From positions 1 to 53,688 of the IMG/VR virus record IMGVR_UViG_3300042541_001760: a stretch of 53,688 nt of DNA. One strand, given 5' to 3'. The stretch is from a virus. Position numbers and translations under genes: made by a program. The notes beneath the pieces were generated by a model, which searched no databases, had not been told where the DNA came from, and worked only from the letters and a program-made list of their open reading frames with translations. The number at the start of each line of letters is the position of its first letter. Position 1 is the stretch's first letter. Positions 25,717-35,169 of this stretch are shown here, one piece after another.

Positions 25717-26523
25717 ATGGATCATAATTACAAATTAACACCTTTTAAATTCAGAGAAATAACAAAAAGTTTACCGTGCAATGAAATATACATAAAAAAT
25801 GTTGACGAAGCTAAATTTTTAACTGGACAACCTTTAAATAAATTTTGGACTTTTGATTTTATAGAAACGATTTCAGAATATATTGATTTTAATGAAATCA
25901 AAACAATATTAGACTTAGGAAGTAGAGACGGTTATCAAAGTGTAGAATTTAGAACATGGTTTCCAGATGCTAAAATTATTCTTTTTGAAGCAAATCCAAA
26001 TCAGTTAGACCAAATTAATAGTGTTACTTATGGTCATAATATTGAAATTGTTATGTCATCGGTAGGAAATTTTAATGGTAAAACTAGTTTTTATATTTCA
26101 CCTAGTAACGTAGGGGCTTCATCGTTATTAAAAATTAATAATCACAAAAGAAGTTCTGAATGGCATCAACACGAAATTAATGTTGATATAATTAGAGTTG
26201 ATGATTGGGCTAAAGAAAATAACATAAATGAAATTGATATACTGTGGATGGATGTCCAAGGAGCTGAAAAAATGGTGCTAGAAGGTGTCGGCGAATATTT
26301 AAAAAACGTTAAATCTATTTGTACTGAAGTAGAAGTAGAACATATGTATCATGGATCAACATTAAAAACTGAATTAGACGATTTTTTGTTAGAAAATAAT
26401 TTTGTAGAACTACAAGCTTTTCATATGGTGCCTATAGAAAATGTTACATTATCTGAAATAAAAAATTTACAAGGTGAAGTTGATGTTATCTATATAAATA
26501 AAAAGTATTTAAAAAATGATTAA
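25717..26523 (+). CDS. FkbM-family methyltransferase
   Basis: The 268-residue protein has the SAM motif I-L-D-L-G-S-R-D-G-Y-Q-S (residues ~65-76), an acidic strand-2 end F-E-A-N-P and the FkbM catalytic-region motif I-D-I-L-W-M-D-V-Q-G-A-E. FkbM enzymes O-methylate sugars or polyketides. This is the intact FkbM of the island; the gene at 21662 is a broken relative of a different subtype. It overlaps the cupin gene by 8 nt. Confidence 0.85.
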   Translation: MDHNYKLTPFKFREITKSLPCNEIYIKNVDEAKFLTGQPLNKFWTFDFIETISEYIDFNEIKTILDLGSRDGYQSVEFRTWFPDAKIILFEANPNQLDQINSVTYGHNIEIVMSSVGNFNGKTSFYISPSNVGASSLLKINNHKRSSEWHQHEINVDIIRVDDWAKENNINEIDILWMDVQGAEKMVLEGVGEYLKNVKSICTEVEVEHMYHGSTLKTELDDFLLENNFVELQAFHMVPIENVTLSEIKNLQGEVDVIYINKKYLKND

Positions 26524-26836
26524 AACAAATTTAAACGATTTTTTTAAAGGTTGGTTTGTTGGTAATTTTGATCCAACCTTAAACAACACTGAAGATTTTG
26601 AAGTTGCAGTTAAAAGATACAATGCGGGTAATTATGAAGAAAAACACCACCATAAAATATCAACAGAAATAACAGTAATTATCGAAGGAGAGGTTGAAAT
26701 GAATGGAACCAAATACATCAAAGATGATATAATTACGATACAACCAAATGAATCCACTGATTTTAAATGCATAACTGATGTTGTTACAGTTGTTGTTAAA
26801 ACACCATCAGCAAATAATGATAAATATATAAATTAA
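26516..26836 (+). CDS. Small cupin protein
   Basis: The 106-residue protein contains the cupin metal cluster in E-E-K-H-H-H-K, with I-E-G-E-V-E-M and D-D-I-I-T-I-Q-P-N-E-S. Single-domain cupins in sugar loci can be isomerases or epimerases (FdtA/RmlC-like), and some simply bind ligands. The three consecutive His give the usual metal ligands. It starts inside the end of the FkbM gene and is followed 3 nt later by another methyltransferase, so it is part of one translationally coupled unit. Confidence 0.75.
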   Translation: MIKTNLNDFFKGWFVGNFDPTLNNTEDFEVAVKRYNAGNYEEKHHHKISTEITVIIEGEVEMNGTKYIKDDIITIQPNESTDFKCITDVVTVVVKTPSANNDKYIN

Positions 26837-26839
26837 ACT

Positions 26840-27490
26840 ATGAAATTATTAACAGAAATAGCTAATAAATATGGTACAGATAAAGGAACTACTTTTTACC
26901 CATCACATGGATTTAGTGAAATTTACGATGATTTCTTTATTAATAAAAGAAATGATGTTCTAAAAGTCTTAGAAATAGGTATAGATAAAGGTAACTCATT
27001 AAGAATGTGGAGGGATTATTTTCCTAATGCCATAATATATGGATTAGATGTTCAAACACATCAATTTTTTACTGAAGAAAGGATAATCACTTCATATGCA
27101 AATCAATCAGATATACATGATTTAAATAATTTTATTGATGAATATGGAGGTGATTTTGATATCATCATCGATGATGGCGGCCATGACATAATCTTCCAAC
27201 AATTCACGTTAGGGGTATTGTTTAAATATTTAAAACCAAACGGAGTTTATATTGTAGAAGATTTACATACTTCTTTTTTAGAAGACTGGTTAAAAGATAA
27301 AGACTTGGAAGTAACATATGAATATACTGCATATAATACACTCAAAAATTTTGAAATTAATAAAGAATTAATTACCCCTCATATTGAGTTAGAAAATGTT
27401 GAATACATCAATAGAAATACTAAATCAATAAATATTTACGATATTAATGGGGATAATCAACACATAACCAGTATTTTATATAAAAAATAA
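26840..27490 (+). CDS. Class I SAM methyltransferase (macrocin O-methyltransferase/CmcI-like)
   Basis: The 216-residue protein begins with an N-terminal Y-G-T-D-K-G motif typical of MycE/TylF-like sugar O-methyltransferases. It continues with V-L-E-I-G-I-D-K-G-N-S-L, Y-G-L-D-V, and D-I-I-I-D-D-G-G-H, whose D-D-G-x-H supplies metal ligands. The likely reaction is metal-dependent O-methylation of a deoxysugar or glycan hydroxyl. The length is normal. It shares a base with the next gene (TAATG). Confidence 0.8.
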   Translation: MKLLTEIANKYGTDKGTTFYPSHGFSEIYDDFFINKRNDVLKVLEIGIDKGNSLRMWRDYFPNAIIYGLDVQTHQFFTEERIITSYANQSDIHDLNNFIDEYGGDFDIIIDDGGHDIIFQQFTLGVLFKYLKPNGVYIVEDLHTSFLEDWLKDKDLEVTYEYTAYNTLKNFEINKELITPHIELENVEYINRNTKSINIYDINGDNQHITSILYKK

Positions 27491-28185
27491 TGTTTGTCAT
27501 ATGTTGTAAATATAATCCACAGTTCCCTAACATTATTGAATTAGTTGATGGTATTAGAAGATATCACCCCACAGAAAAAATTGTGGTCGTTGACAGTAAT
27601 TCTAGTGATAAAACATATTTTAATCTATTAAAAAAATATGATGTGATTATTGAAGATATTAGTAATGAAAATTGGATGATAGGGGCGTATTGGTATACAT
27701 ATAAAAAATACCCAAATGAGGAATTCTATTATTTTATGCATGACTCTATGAAGGTAAAATCAAACTTAACTTATTTAAAAGAAAATGATTTGACTATCCT
27801 AATGCATTTTGAAAGATTCAATGTAGCGCATTTTAATAATTGGGAATCTTTGGTTAATGAGAATACAAAATATAAATATAATAAAAATGGTTATGGTTGT
27901 TTCGGACCTATTTTTTTCTGTAAAAATAAAGTCATGAAGAATATGTTAGATGCGGGTGTTGATAAATTATTACCAAAAAATAAGTTCGAAACACAAATTT
28001 GTGAAGGTGCCTATGGTTTCTTTTTAGAAAATCAGGGTTATGATTTAACTAAATGCTCGTTATTCGGTAATGTTTTTGAGGTAGAAGGGCCTAATGGAAA
28101 ATCTGGACTACCACCACATAAAACAGATTGGCAATTTCCGGTTGAGAAATTTTACGCATCACATGTTGATGCAAAAAGATTATAA
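27490..28185 (+). CDS. Putative GT-A-like glycosyltransferase
   Basis: The 231-residue protein begins M-F-V-I-C-C-K-Y-N-P. It has I-V-V-V-D-S-N-S-S-D-K-T-Y, the nucleotide-binding strand of GT2-like folds, and Y-Y-F-M-H-D-S-M as a likely metal site. G-C-F-G-P-I-F-F and E-T-Q-I-C-E-G-A-Y-G occur later, where acceptor-site residues usually fall. I see no match to a numbered GT family. Island context supports a transferase. An unrelated hypothetical protein is possible. Confidence 0.6.
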   Translation: MFVICCKYNPQFPNIIELVDGIRRYHPTEKIVVVDSNSSDKTYFNLLKKYDVIIEDISNENWMIGAYWYTYKKYPNEEFYYFMHDSMKVKSNLTYLKENDLTILMHFERFNVAHFNNWESLVNENTKYKYNKNGYGCFGPIFFCKNKVMKNMLDAGVDKLLPKNKFETQICEGAYGFFLENQGYDLTKCSLFGNVFEVEGPNGKSGLPPHKTDWQFPVEKFYASHVDAKRL

Positions 28186-28202
28186 TTAATAAAAATAAAA
28201 TT

Positions 28203-28562
28203 ATGAATAGACCAAAAACAATTTTTTTAGATATTGACGGAACACTTATAGAGCATTCTGAAAACATTGTAGAACAATTTACTAAAACACCTAAATTATT
28301 AAAAGGAACGTTAGAAAAATTATCTGAATGGGATAGAAAAGGACACAATATAATTTTAACAACTGGAAGACGTGAAGGTGTTAGAGATATTACAATTAAA
28401 CAATTATCGGAATTAGGTATTTTCTATGACCAATTAATTATGGGGATAGGTGGTGGAATAAGAGTTGTTGTAAATGATAGGAAAAAAGATAAAGAATATG
28501 ATACCGCAATAGCAATAAACCTCAAAAGAAATGAGGGTATAGGAACAATAAATGATTTATAA
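28203..28562 (+). CDS. Small HAD-superfamily phosphatase
   Basis: The 119-residue protein has HAD motif I F-L-D-I-D-G-T-L-I, motif II T-T-G-R-R, and a later D-R-K. It is the capless, short type often annotated as a capsule-biosynthesis phosphatase. It may dephosphorylate a sugar phosphate in the nucleotide-sugar pathways next to it. It is shorter than typical HAD enzymes (~150-220), with motif IV hard to locate. Confidence 0.75.
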   Translation: MNRPKTIFLDIDGTLIEHSENIVEQFTKTPKLLKGTLEKLSEWDRKGHNIILTTGRREGVRDITIKQLSELGIFYDQLIMGIGGGIRVVVNDRKKDKEYDTAIAINLKRNEGIGTINDL

Positions 28563-28563
28563 T

Positions 28564-28917
28564 ATGAAAAAAGAAGTTACGAAAGTTGATAAACCGTGGG
28601 GTTGGGAAAAATGGATTGAAGTTAATGAAAATTATGTTGTTAAAGAATTATTCATGACTGCCGGTAATAGTTGCAGCTTACAATATCATGAGAAAAAACA
28701 TGAATCTTTTTACGTTTTAAAGGGGCAATTAAAATTTGAAATTGGACCAGATAAAGACAATCTAAGTGAAATGATATTAAATGAAGGTGAATATTATACA
28801 ATAGAACCTTTTGTTGTACATAGAATGTCAGCAATTGTTGACAGTTTGTATTTAGAAAGTTCTACTAATTTCTTAGATGACGTTATTAGATTAGAAGATA
28901 AATATGGCAGAGTATAA
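28564..28917 (+). CDS. Type II phosphomannose-isomerase-like cupin
   Basis: The 117-residue protein matches the C-terminal cupin of ManC/PMI type II: K-P-W-G-W-E-K-W, Y-H-E-K-K-H-E-S-F-Y-V-L-K-G, and P-F-V-V-H-R-M. It could interconvert fructose-6-P and mannose-6-P, feeding GDP-mannose and then GDP-fucose, or act on another hexose phosphate. ATG 28564 is chosen because it follows the upstream stop directly; an ATG at 28552 would add four residues. Confidence 0.8.
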   Translation: MKKEVTKVDKPWGWEKWIEVNENYVVKELFMTAGNSCSLQYHEKKHESFYVLKGQLKFEIGPDKDNLSEMILNEGEYYTIEPFVVHRMSAIVDSLYLESSTNFLDDVIRLEDKYGRV

Positions 28918-29695
28918 AAATATTGCCATACTATTATGTGGGCATATAAGAAATTATGATGTTTTAGATTTATGTATTAAAAAACTAAATGAAAATTTAA
29001 TATCTAAAAACGAAAAAGTAAATTTTAAAATATTTTTTTGTTCTTGGGATTATTTAGATTGGCAACATGATGGAACTATTTATTCTTCAGAAAAAATAGA
29101 TGGTGAATTATTAAAAAAATATGGGTTTGATGGTTATAAAATATTAAAACAAAACGAATACCTATCATTTAATGATAGGATTCACTCACAATATCAAGTT
29201 ATTTTTGAATGCAATAAAGTTAAAAAAGAATATGAAACTAAAAGTAACATTATTTTTGACGGTGTGATAAGAACAAGATGTGATTTAATTATAGATTCAA
29301 TAATTAATATCGAAGAAATTAATTTAAATACATATACAATAACTGAAGATGAATTTGGTTTTGCTGATTGGTTTTGTGTTTCTAATAGTACAAATATGGA
29401 CTATTATAGTTTTTTGCACAAAGAATATTATAACCTTACTAAACAAATAAATACAAATGGTTGTTTTAAAAATTTTGATGTTGACCCACATAATATTTTA
29501 TTAATTCATTTACTAAACAATAAATTTGGCTTATCAAAAGAAAAAATATTAGAATTAAAAATAACAGAGAATATCGATGAGTATATAGATAATAATTTAA
29601 CACTTATTGATTCGTATTATATTGATTATTATTTAAAAAGAGTTGATAATCGAGTAAATGCAACATTTAAAAAAATTAAAAATGGAGACATATAA
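28904..29695 (+). CDS. Putative glycosyltransferase-like protein with RTRCD motif
   Basis: The 263-residue protein begins with I-A-I-L-L-C-G-H-I-R-N-Y, followed by I-F-F-C-S-W-D-Y and G-V-I-R-T-R-C-D-L. The R-x-R-x-D and F-G-F-A-D-W-F features recur in viral and bacterial surface-polysaccharide proteins (WavE-like), where the RxD acts like a DxD. Late sequence is Asn/Ile-rich. The family assignment is tentative. It overlaps both neighbours by 14 nt each, typical of the island. Confidence 0.5.
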   Translation: MAEYKNIAILLCGHIRNYDVLDLCIKKLNENLISKNEKVNFKIFFCSWDYLDWQHDGTIYSSEKIDGELLKKYGFDGYKILKQNEYLSFNDRIHSQYQVIFECNKVKKEYETKSNIIFDGVIRTRCDLIIDSIINIEEINLNTYTITEDEFGFADWFCVSNSTNMDYYSFLHKEYYNLTKQINTNGCFKNFDVDPHNILLIHLLNNKFGLSKEKILELKITENIDEYIDNNLTLIDSYYIDYYLKRVDNRVNATFKKIKNGDI

Positions 29696-31232
29696 AGTTT
29701 TAATAACCACTAGTGGGATTGGTTCTAGATTAGGTGATTTAACAAAATATACAAATAAATGTTTAGTAAGGGTTGGTAAAAAACCGGCTATTTCATACAT
29801 TGTGGAATCCTACCCAAAAGAAATAGAAATAGTAATAACAATTGGTCATTTCGGTTCACAAATTAAAGACTTCATAACCTTAGCATATCCTGAAAGGAAT
29901 TTTACCTTTATTGAAATCGATAAATTTGAAGGTGAAGGATCCTCATTAGGTTATTCGATGATAAAAGCCAAAGAAGAATTGCAATGTCCTTTTATTTTTC
30001 ACGCTGCAGATACGATTATAACTGAAGATATAAAAGAACCAACCGAAAACTGGTTAGCTTGTCAGTACAAAGAAAACAACTCTCAATATCGAACAATTTC
30101 TTTTGTACCTAACAGAATGATAAATGAAAAAGGTGATTTAGAGTCTAATTTCGCTTATATTGGATTGGCAGGTATAAATGATTATAAAAACTTTTGGGGT
30201 GCGTTAGAAGAAGAATATAAGAATAATATCAACGATACAACATTAAGCGATTGTCATGCAATTAATAAAATGAATTGTAAATGGAATGTTGTTGAATATC
30301 ATAAGTGGTTAGATATTGGAAATGTTTCTGAATTAAAATACGCTAGAGAAACTATTTATGATAAATTTGATATACTAAATAAAGTTGACGAATCAATATT
30401 TCTATTCAACGACTTTGTAATTAAATTTTCTTACAATAAAACAGTTTGTACTAATAGAGTTCAGCGATGCAAAGAATTATATGGATTAACACCAAAACTT
30501 ATAGACTATACAGATAATTTTTATAAATACGAATATGCTAATGGCGATTTATTATCAACATCAGTTGATGAAGTAATCTTTGAAAATTTTTTAGATTGGA
30601 GTAAAAATAATCTATGGGTTAAACATGGTAAATCGGATGACTTCAAATTAATTACTAAAAAGTTTTATTTTGATAAAACATTTGAACGATTACAAAAATT
30701 ATTTAATGACAATAAAATAAATGATGAATCGATTTCCATCAACGGTATGTTTGTCCCGCCGGTTATGGATATGATAAAAGAAATAGACGAAAACTGGTTA
30801 TGTTCAGACACTTATTATCAATTTCACGGCGATTATATTTTAGACAATATAATTTACAAAGGTAAAGATGATTTTGTGTTGTTAGATTGGAGACAAGATT
30901 TTGGCGGAGATTTAAAAAATGGTGATATCTATTATGATTTAGCTAAATTAAACCACAATTTACTATTTAATCACGATATCGTTCATCAAAATTTATTTTC
31001 AGTAAAGAGAACTTCAAACACCATTAAATGTGATATTTTAAGGAGTGACAATTTGACTAACTGTAGAGAGAAGTTGCATACATGGATAGTTGATAACGGA
31101 TTAGATTTAAAAAAGGTTCAAACATTGACTGCAATCATATGGTTAAACATGTCACCATTACATGATTACAAGATGGGTGAATTTTTATATTATTTTGGAC
31201 GACTTAATCTTTACAAAATGCTATATAAATAA
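29682..31232 (+). CDS. Nucleotidyltransferase - kinase (APH/choline-kinase-like) fusion
   Basis: Starting at ATG 29682 the protein has 516 residues; an ATG at 29658 would add eight. Residues ~1-230 are a nucleotidyltransferase: V-L-I-T-T-S-G-I-G-S-R-L, K-C-L-V-R-V, G-E-G-S-S-L-G. Residues ~240-516 look like an aminoglycoside-phosphotransferase/choline-kinase fold: F-H-G-D-Y-I-L-D-N (catalytic Asp, Asn) and V-L-L-D-W-R-Q-D (DFG-like metal site). Such a fusion could phosphorylate and then nucleotidylate one substrate, as LicA and LicC do separately for phosphocholine. The substrate here is unknown. Confidence 0.75.
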   Translation: METYKVLITTSGIGSRLGDLTKYTNKCLVRVGKKPAISYIVESYPKEIEIVITIGHFGSQIKDFITLAYPERNFTFIEIDKFEGEGSSLGYSMIKAKEELQCPFIFHAADTIITEDIKEPTENWLACQYKENNSQYRTISFVPNRMINEKGDLESNFAYIGLAGINDYKNFWGALEEEYKNNINDTTLSDCHAINKMNCKWNVVEYHKWLDIGNVSELKYARETIYDKFDILNKVDESIFLFNDFVIKFSYNKTVCTNRVQRCKELYGLTPKLIDYTDNFYKYEYANGDLLSTSVDEVIFENFLDWSKNNLWVKHGKSDDFKLITKKFYFDKTFERLQKLFNDNKINDESISINGMFVPPVMDMIKEIDENWLCSDTYYQFHGDYILDNIIYKGKDDFVLLDWRQDFGGDLKNGDIYYDLAKLNHNLLFNHDIVHQNLFSVKRTSNTIKCDILRSDNLTNCREKLHTWIVDNGLDLKKVQTLTAIIWLNMSPLHDYKMGEFLYYFGRLNLYKMLYK

Positions 31233-31244
31233 TATATTTGGCGT

Positions 31245-32243
31245 ATGAAACCAAAAATATTTATAGGTCCTATGAGTAAAAATATCGTAGATGCGATAAT
31301 TAAATACTCAAACGAAAATGATATTGAAATTGGGTTAATACCGTCTAGAAGACAAGTTGAATTTGACGGTGGTTATGTTAACAATTGGACAACAAAAGAT
31401 TTTTGCGAATACGTAAGAAACCGATCTAATAAAATATTATTAGTAAGAGATCATGCTGGGCCATCACAAGGATATAGTGAGGATGACGGTATGGATTCTT
31501 TTATTGAAGATTGTAAATATTTCGATATCATACATGTTGATGTTTGGAAAAAACATAAAGAGTATCGAGAAGGGTTATTATCTACAGTAGATTTTATTCT
31601 AAAAGGATTCAGTTTAAACTCAAACTTGTTATTTGAAGTGGGTACTGAAGAATCAATCAGACCAACTAACGAAATCGAATTAAATAACCTTTTAGGAGAC
31701 TTGAGAAAGTTATTACCGTTACAGGTATACGGCCAAATTAAATACGCAGTCATTCAATCTGGAACGGCCTTAAAAGGCAACACAAACATTGGTAGTTTCA
31801 ATCAATACAGATTAATCGAAATGGTTAAAGTTGTCAAAAATCACGGGATGATATCTAAAGAACACAATGGTGATTATTTGACAAATGAATTAGTTAAATC
31901 AAAATTTGAAAACGGTTTGAGCGGTATTAATATTGCGCCAGAATTTGGTCAGATAGAAACAAAAATTATTTTAGGGATTATTAAAACTAACCATCCAGAA
32001 TTGATAGATGAATTTTATAAAATTTGCTATGATTCAAAAAGATGGGTAAAATGGGTTGACGCAGATTTTATTCCGGAAAACAACAAAGAAGAAATTATAA
32101 ACATAAGCGGACATTATGTTTTTTCTGAACCTAAGTTTATCGAACTTAAAAATAAATTAAATTATAATAATTTAGATTCTGATGTACAACAATCAATCTA
32201 TAACAGAATCGATGAATTAATTAAAACTATAAATGAAATCTAG
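31245..32243 (+). CDS. Class II aldolase / GatZ-KbaZ-like TIM-barrel protein
   Basis: The 332-residue protein includes G-L-I-P-S-R-R-Q-V-E, I-L-L-V-R-D-H-A-G-P, D-I-I-H-V-D-V-W-K-K, L-L-F-E-V-G-T-E-E and I-N-I-A-P-E-F-G. These fall at spacings expected for alternating strands of a TIM barrel and recall tagatose-bisphosphate aldolase subunit GatZ/KbaZ (G-D-H-x-G-P). It could form or cleave a C-C bond to make an unusual sugar. The assignment rests on a few motifs, so a related barrel enzyme is possible. It overlaps the next gene by 11 nt. Confidence 0.5.
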   Translation: MKPKIFIGPMSKNIVDAIIKYSNENDIEIGLIPSRRQVEFDGGYVNNWTTKDFCEYVRNRSNKILLVRDHAGPSQGYSEDDGMDSFIEDCKYFDIIHVDVWKKHKEYREGLLSTVDFILKGFSLNSNLLFEVGTEESIRPTNEIELNNLLGDLRKLLPLQVYGQIKYAVIQSGTALKGNTNIGSFNQYRLIEMVKVVKNHGMISKEHNGDYLTNELVKSKFENGLSGINIAPEFGQIETKIILGIIKTNHPELIDEFYKICYDSKRWVKWVDADFIPENNKEEIINISGHYVFSEPKFIELKNKLNYNNLDSDVQQSIYNRIDELIKTINEI

Positions 32244-33024
32244 AACTGCGTTTATAATATTTGCTCATTCAACAATACACACAATTGAAGATGTTGATGA
32301 TATGATATCTAATATTTCTTATTTCCACGATAATTGTGATTTTATGATTAATCATCCTACTTTAGACCATCCTAAAATTAGAATGCGTCATATGCCTGGC
32401 AACTTAAATCACTCTAATTTAATTTTTGGTGGTTTGATTGATTTGATTAAAAATATTACCGAAGACGAAATAAACTCATTTGACCATTTTTGTTTGGTTT
32501 CAGCTAACCAATATTTTATAAACGGAATTAACTTTGAAAAAGGGATTAACTATGTTCAATTTTTTAACACTGAAGATTGGTATTCCACATATAATGGAAA
32601 AGATTCAGATATATCGATAGTAGGGTTTCCATTGCAACAACCATATGGTCGTTGGGATGGTAAAAACTTATATTTAGAATACAACGTAGACTTGCCAATG
32701 GGCGCTAATTGGGAATGTATGACTGTAACAAAAGAAGTAATATTATTGGCTAAACAACATTTAGATAAATGCTTAGAGTACTACCCAAATGATGATATGA
32801 TGTCTATATTTTTACCTTATATGGTTTTATTAAGTAAACAGACATGGGAATTCCCTTCTCATTTTGGTACTTATGACCCATCAAACAAACCTAATTATAA
32901 TCGGATAATAACAATAAATCAAATTGTTGAAAAATACAATCAAGGTTACTTTTCAATTAAAAGAGTTAATTATCTTAAAAGTTGTGAATTAAAACAATTC
33001 ATTAGACAAAATTACATGAAATGA
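32233..33024 (+). CDS. Putative GT14-like glycosyltransferase
   Basis: The 263-residue protein begins T-A-F-I-I-F-A-H-S-T-I-H, like the start of core-2/I-branching (GT14-like) enzymes, and has F-D-H-F-C-L-V-S-A-N-Q-Y-F and P-M-G-A-N-W-E-C-M. GT14 enzymes lack a DxD and have this fold order. The match is by general shape and context only. The 4-nt overlap with the following gene suggests coupled translation. Confidence 0.5.
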   Translation: MKSRTAFIIFAHSTIHTIEDVDDMISNISYFHDNCDFMINHPTLDHPKIRMRHMPGNLNHSNLIFGGLIDLIKNITEDEINSFDHFCLVSANQYFINGINFEKGINYVQFFNTEDWYSTYNGKDSDISIVGFPLQQPYGRWDGKNLYLEYNVDLPMGANWECMTVTKEVILLAKQHLDKCLEYYPNDDMMSIFLPYMVLLSKQTWEFPSHFGTYDPSNKPNYNRIITINQIVEKYNQGYFSIKRVNYLKSCELKQFIRQNYMK

Positions 33025-33983
33025 AAACAATAACAATAAATTATTTATCACATAATAGATTAGATTATTCTAATTTAATGTTTTATTTTTTATCTAAAAT
33101 AAAATTAGAAAATAAAATAAAATTAAAACTTAACGTATTAGCAACTCATGAAAATAATTGGGATAATAAATGTAAAACATTAGGTATTGATTATGAGATA
33201 CATATTATAAATACATATCATAATTATTTAGATAAAATAAGAATTGCTATTTCGAGCAACACTGAATATTCAGTTAAATTAGATGAAGACTGTTTTACTA
33301 ATAACCACGTTTGGGATTATTTAATTGAAAATGTTGTTGAATTACAAAATAATGATGTTCTTACATTATCACCAGTAATGTCAAACAATATACCATCATG
33401 CGATTATTTTATTGAAGATTTCATAAGTGATGACTTAGTTAAAAATAATGTATATAATAATTTTTTAAATAGACCGATGCCAAATGGGTTATGGAGTGTT
33501 GATTATACCCCATTAAATAAATTCACAATTGATGCAACAGAATGGGACGCTAATAAATTTTATGAAGGGTTAAACTTTTTAAACACAAACACAAAAGGAA
33601 TACACCCACTTAGAATTTCATATGAGGCTCAAATAGAAATTAATAATTATATTTTAAACAATATTGATAAATTTATTTCTAATAATGAATTTAAATTATT
33701 TGAAATAAATTCACCGTATTTTACTAATAGTTTATTTTTTATTAAAACTTCTGAATGGGTTAATATATTATCACAACCAACAATTGATGCGTATGATGAA
33801 ATAGCATTAAATAAATACAAAAGGGATAACAATAAAAAGTTTTTATTTGTTAAAAATGGATTTGGTATCCACCCTATGTTTAATACCGTATTCGGTAATA
33901 ACAACCCTTGGGGTATTGGTATTGTGAATGGTGAACAATTAGAGCAAAATTTTTATACTGACTTAAAAAATAAAATAATATGA
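33021..33983 (+). CDS. Putative GT-A glycosyltransferase
   Basis: The 320-residue protein begins M-K-T-I-T-I-N-Y-L-S-H-N-R-L. It has Y-S-V-K-L-D-E-D-C-F, a good DxD-type metal site at the expected distance (~90-100 residues), followed by a variable Asn/Ile/Phe-rich acceptor half. The high Asn/Lys/Ile content reflects the AT-rich island. The specific family is not recognised. ATGA junctions link it to genes on both sides. Confidence 0.5.
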   Translation: MKTITINYLSHNRLDYSNLMFYFLSKIKLENKIKLKLNVLATHENNWDNKCKTLGIDYEIHIINTYHNYLDKIRIAISSNTEYSVKLDEDCFTNNHVWDYLIENVVELQNNDVLTLSPVMSNNIPSCDYFIEDFISDDLVKNNVYNNFLNRPMPNGLWSVDYTPLNKFTIDATEWDANKFYEGLNFLNTNTKGIHPLRISYEAQIEINNYILNNIDKFISNNEFKLFEINSPYFTNSLFFIKTSEWVNILSQPTIDAYDEIALNKYKRDNNKKFLFVKNGFGIHPMFNTVFGNNNPWGIGIVNGEQLEQNFYTDLKNKII

Positions 33984-34618
33984 TACATTGTGTAGGAGAT
34001 AGTCACTCATCGGTGTTTAGTGGCAATGAAGAAATGCAACCCATTTGGCCGGAACGATCAAATGATATAACACCATTTTTTAAAAGTTATCGAATAGGAC
34101 CAGCAACTGCTTACCAATTAGATAATAAAAAAGAAATAATCAACCAAATAATACCGTTAGTAACGGAAGGTGATAAATTATTATTTTGTTTTGGGGAGGT
34201 AGATATAAGAGCACATTTATTAAATCAATCAATTGGTCAAAACCGACCGATTGAAGACGTTGTTATTGAATGCTTAACCCGTTATGTGGAAGTCATTAAA
34301 CATTACAAAAATTTAGGAATTTCAGTCATTGTTTGGGGACCTATTGCGTCTTGGAACGATAGTAAGCCGTATTTAGGTGGTCCTAGTTTTGGTACGAACA
34401 TTGAACGTAATGAAATTACAAGGCTTTTTAACAACCATTTATTATCACAGGTAAAAGTTTACAATATACCATTCGTCACCATATTTCATGATATGTTAAA
34501 TGGTGACGGTACAACTAATGTTGAGTTACTTGATAATTGGCAAGATTGTCATATTCATTTAAATCAAAAGGCCATGCCATTAATAATTAATAGATTTAAA
34601 AATGAAGGGTTAATATGA
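33980..34618 (+). CDS. SGNH/GDSL-like hydrolase
   Basis: The 212-residue protein starts C-V-G-D-S-H-S, block I with the nucleophile Ser. It has L-L-F-C-F-G-E-V-D-I-R-A (a block III-like segment), and near the C-terminus D-C-H-I-H-L-N, the D-x-x-H catalytic pair. SGNH hydrolases in glycan loci de-acetylate or transfer acetyl groups; others are esterases. It may remodel an acetylated sugar. The length suits a minimal SGNH domain. It has ATGA overlaps on both sides. Confidence 0.65.
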   Translation: MIHCVGDSHSSVFSGNEEMQPIWPERSNDITPFFKSYRIGPATAYQLDNKKEIINQIIPLVTEGDKLLFCFGEVDIRAHLLNQSIGQNRPIEDVVIECLTRYVEVIKHYKNLGISVIVWGPIASWNDSKPYLGGPSFGTNIERNEITRLFNNHLLSQVKVYNIPFVTIFHDMLNGDGTTNVELLDNWQDCHIHLNQKAMPLIINRFKNEGLI

Positions 34619-35055
34619 TATTAATATCCCATAGAGGTAACACTAATGGTAGGGCGGAATCATTAGAAAATAACCCATCATATGTTGATTTAGCTATTTA
34701 TAATGGGTATGATGTTGAAGTGGATGTTTGGTATCTTGAGGGGGTTTTATATTTAGGACATGATAAACCACAATATGTTACCGATATAAAATGGTTTAGT
34801 GATAGGTTGACTAAACTATGGATTCATTGTAAAAATATCGATTCAGTAAAGTACTTTAAAGAGAGTGGATATGAATTCAATTATTTTTGGCATCAGAGAG
34901 ATGACATAACTCTCACCTCTAAAAACTTTTTATGGACGTTTCCCGGTAAAAAACTAACGACCCTGTCAATTGCGGTATTACCTGAAACTGTGGACTCATG
35001 GGATATGACAGAATGTTTAGGTGTATGTTCGGATTACATTAAAAATTATATATAA
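34615..35055 (+). CDS. Glycerophosphodiester-phosphodiesterase-like protein
   Basis: The 146-residue protein has I-S-H-R-G-N near the N-terminus, E-N-N-P, D-V-E-V-D-V-W and G-H-D-K-P, matching the H-R-G, E-N and E-x-D metal/catalytic motifs of the GDPD TIM barrel. It is short for a full GDPD (~230+), so it may be a compact variant with only part of the barrel or one acting on a sugar phosphodiester. Ends Y-I-K-N-Y-I. The 114 nt after it hold only tiny frames. Confidence 0.6.
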   Translation: MILISHRGNTNGRAESLENNPSYVDLAIYNGYDVEVDVWYLEGVLYLGHDKPQYVTDIKWFSDRLTKLWIHCKNIDSVKYFKESGYEFNYFWHQRDDITLTSKNFLWTFPGKKLTTLSIAVLPETVDSWDMTECLGVCSDYIKNYI

Positions 35056-35169
35056 GTATGAAAAAACCACATCTAATAAATAAAATAATACGACAATAAG
35101 ATAACAAAATAATTATTAAATGACATATGAAGAATTAACTAAAGTAATAAAAATAGTAAATAAAAATAA

